A stretch of 5,984 nucleotides of DNA from DATGMP01 sp035293565. Lineage in GTDB: Bacteria; Pseudomonadota; Alphaproteobacteria; BOG-932; Roseiterribacteraceae. Below, in pieces: positions 5,505-5,984 of this stretch; position 1 is the stretch's first letter, and every line of letters begins with the position of its first letter. Location of the stretch: assembly GCA_035293565.1 (NCBI GenBank), contig DATGMP010000129.1, positions 1 through 5,984 on the forward strand. Reading direction: 5' to 3'. Both the position numbers and the translations under genes were made by a program. The notes beneath the pieces were generated by a model that saw nothing but the letters and a program-made list of their open reading frames with translations, had not been told where the DNA came from and did not search any database.

Positions 5505-5532
5505 GTTATTTCAAAGACTTAGCTGGCTTTTT
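5501..5532 (+). terminator. Weak terminator-like hairpin after tRNA-Asp
   Basis: GCCAG (5501-5505), made from the tRNA 3' end, can pair with CTGGC (5523-5527), followed by five T residues (5528-5532). The stem is only 5 bp plus partial pairing (TA/TA) and competes with the tRNA fold, so this is a tentative call. Confidence 0.35.
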
Positions 5533-5547
5533 CAAATTACAAAGGCG

Positions 5548-5778
5548 TCACGAGGCGCGACACCTTCGGGCGCCCTCTGTTCCACTTCGCGTGAACATGA
5601 CGAGCGCTGGCGGCTTCAAGTCGCTTTCACCGGGGCGAACGGCAATTTTGGACCGAGCAACCTTCAGGGCTTTGTTGATGGCCTCGATTGTCGAATTCCC
5701 GCCAGGGCGAAACGACTTGTAGATCGCCTCGCGGCTTAGACCTGTCTCGGTTGCGAACTGCCTCACCCCGCGCGCCTT
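5548..5778 (-). pseudogene. HigA-type antitoxin remnant (probable addiction module antidote)
   Basis: Leftward from 5778 the frame reads KARGVRQFATETGLSREAIY and continues KSFRPGGNSTIEAINKALKV. This is the helix-turn-helix core of the HigA-like 'probable addiction module antidote' family, whose members typically read ARGMSxxARxTGLSREALYRAL in this segment. Full-length members have about 45 more N-terminal residues, ending in a run like GDIARARG. None of these are present: upstream of 5778 the frame is Arg/Lys-rich non-homologous sequence until a TGA at 5902-5904. After KIAVRP, where such proteins usually end, the frame reads through about 25 unrelated residues to TGA at 5548-5550. A GTG at 5764-5766 could start a 72-residue product with the DNA-binding core, without a good Shine-Dalgarno. 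I read it as a decayed gene cut by the adjacent insertion sequence. The cognate HigB-like toxin is not in the window. Assignment is by remembered family pattern. Confidence 0.6.
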
Positions 5779-5787
5779 GACGTGACA

Positions 5788-5984
5788 GCATCCGTGTTTG
5801 CCCCGTGGCCGTCGAGGGGATTTTGAGTTCTGCAGCTGATTTGCCCGACGAGGTTGGGCAAGAAACTCGGCCTTTTGGTGTACGATTCGGTGTATGACGA
5901 ATCATGCATTCAAGAGCGGCGCTAGCCGTGAGCAGCCCAGTTTGCTGCCCCCTCGGATTGAAGACTATGTCGGGCCGCATAATC
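5788..5984 (+). mobile_element. IS1182-like insertion sequence, left part (boundary approximate)
   Basis: A transposase reading frame opens at 5894 and runs off the right edge, and antitoxin homology on the other strand is lost near 5780. The left end of the element therefore probably lies between about 5780 and 5890. I cannot see the terminal inverted repeat without its partner, nor a target-site duplication. The leader contains TTGCCC (5841-5846) and GGGCAA (5856-5861) as an inverted repeat before the gene. Confidence 0.55.
5894..5984 (+). CDS. IS1182 family transposase, N-terminus (partial)
   Basis: The first 30 codons of a gene cut by the window edge. The start ATG is at 5894-5896, and it reads MTNHAFKSGASREQPSLLPP then RIEDYVGPHN. 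This is the characteristic opening of IS1182-type transposases (pattern: F-x-G-x-x-R-x-Q-x-x-LLP-x-R-I/V-D/E-D-Y-V, the start of the DUF772 domain), which are about 450-500 residues with a DDE catalytic core. The catalytic part lies outside the window. No Shine-Dalgarno is visible. GATTCG (5884-5889) and CGAATC (5898-5903) can pair, placing the ATG in the loop. It would mobilise the element that appears to have truncated the neighbouring antitoxin gene. Family call from the N-terminal pattern only; IS5-group relatives share a similar start. Confidence 0.7.
   Translation, partial: MTNHAFKSGASREQPSLLPPRIEDYVGPHN

Noticed and set aside
5443..5739. Rightward frame starting inside tRNA-Asp with GGRGFEPRLSRQ
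   Set aside because: Another standard tRNA-derived artefact (RGFEPRL); it begins inside the tRNA and overlaps the antitoxin remnant on the other strand.
5627..5980. 117-codon leftward frame at the right edge
   Set aside because: It is antisense to the transposase start and out of frame with the antitoxin core; no recognisable domain.
1..5984. CRISPR array, riboswitch or replication origin
   Set aside because: I saw no regularly spaced repeats, no recognisable aptamer and no cluster of DnaA-like boxes anywhere in the window.

Overview
The window looks like the chromosome of a high-GC alphaproteobacterium, most probably Bradyrhizobium or a close relative in the Nitrobacteraceae. This rests on GC-rich third codon positions, the Lon C-terminus ending in GGGLTAH, an HU protein with a short Ala/Lys-rich N-terminal extension, and recognisable rhizobial styles of P450, methyltransferase and IS1182-type transposase. 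The genus is inferred from remembered families, not from a search.

Layout, left to right: the last 56 codons of lon (+) with a strong intrinsic terminator; tRNA-Val(TAC) (+); a minimal PilZ-domain protein (-); a roughly 346-base divergent intergenic region; a cytochrome P450 (+) followed 63 bases later by a class I SAM-dependent methyltransferase (+); peptidase T (-), convergent with the methyltransferase; hupB, encoding HU (-), with its own intrinsic terminator; a divergent promoter region; tRNA-Asp(GTC) (+); a remnant of a HigA-type antitoxin (-); and, at the right edge, the start of an IS1182-like transposase (+).

Functionally this is a patchwork. Lon and HU are housekeeping proteins whose genes often lie next to each other in proteobacteria. 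Here they are in opposite orientations and about 4.7 kb apart, separated by tRNA-Val, a c-di-GMP-receptor candidate, a possible two-gene oxidation/methylation unit (P450 plus methyltransferase) and a peptidase. No ferredoxin or reductase partner for the P450 is visible. The two tRNA genes encode their own CCA ends. Downstream of tRNA-Asp the DNA changes character: a decayed addiction-module antitoxin abuts an insertion sequence, typical of an accessory boundary beside a tRNA.

I see no CRISPR array, rRNA, phage structural gene or complete new multi-gene system. The observations most worth a second look are the IS-truncated antitoxin beside tRNA-Asp, the P450-methyltransferase pair, an exact 11-bp tandem duplication carrying the -35 element upstream of tRNA-Asp, a 12-bp perfect palindrome touching an ATG-less pepT start, and several start-codon choices where the longest reading is probably wrong.
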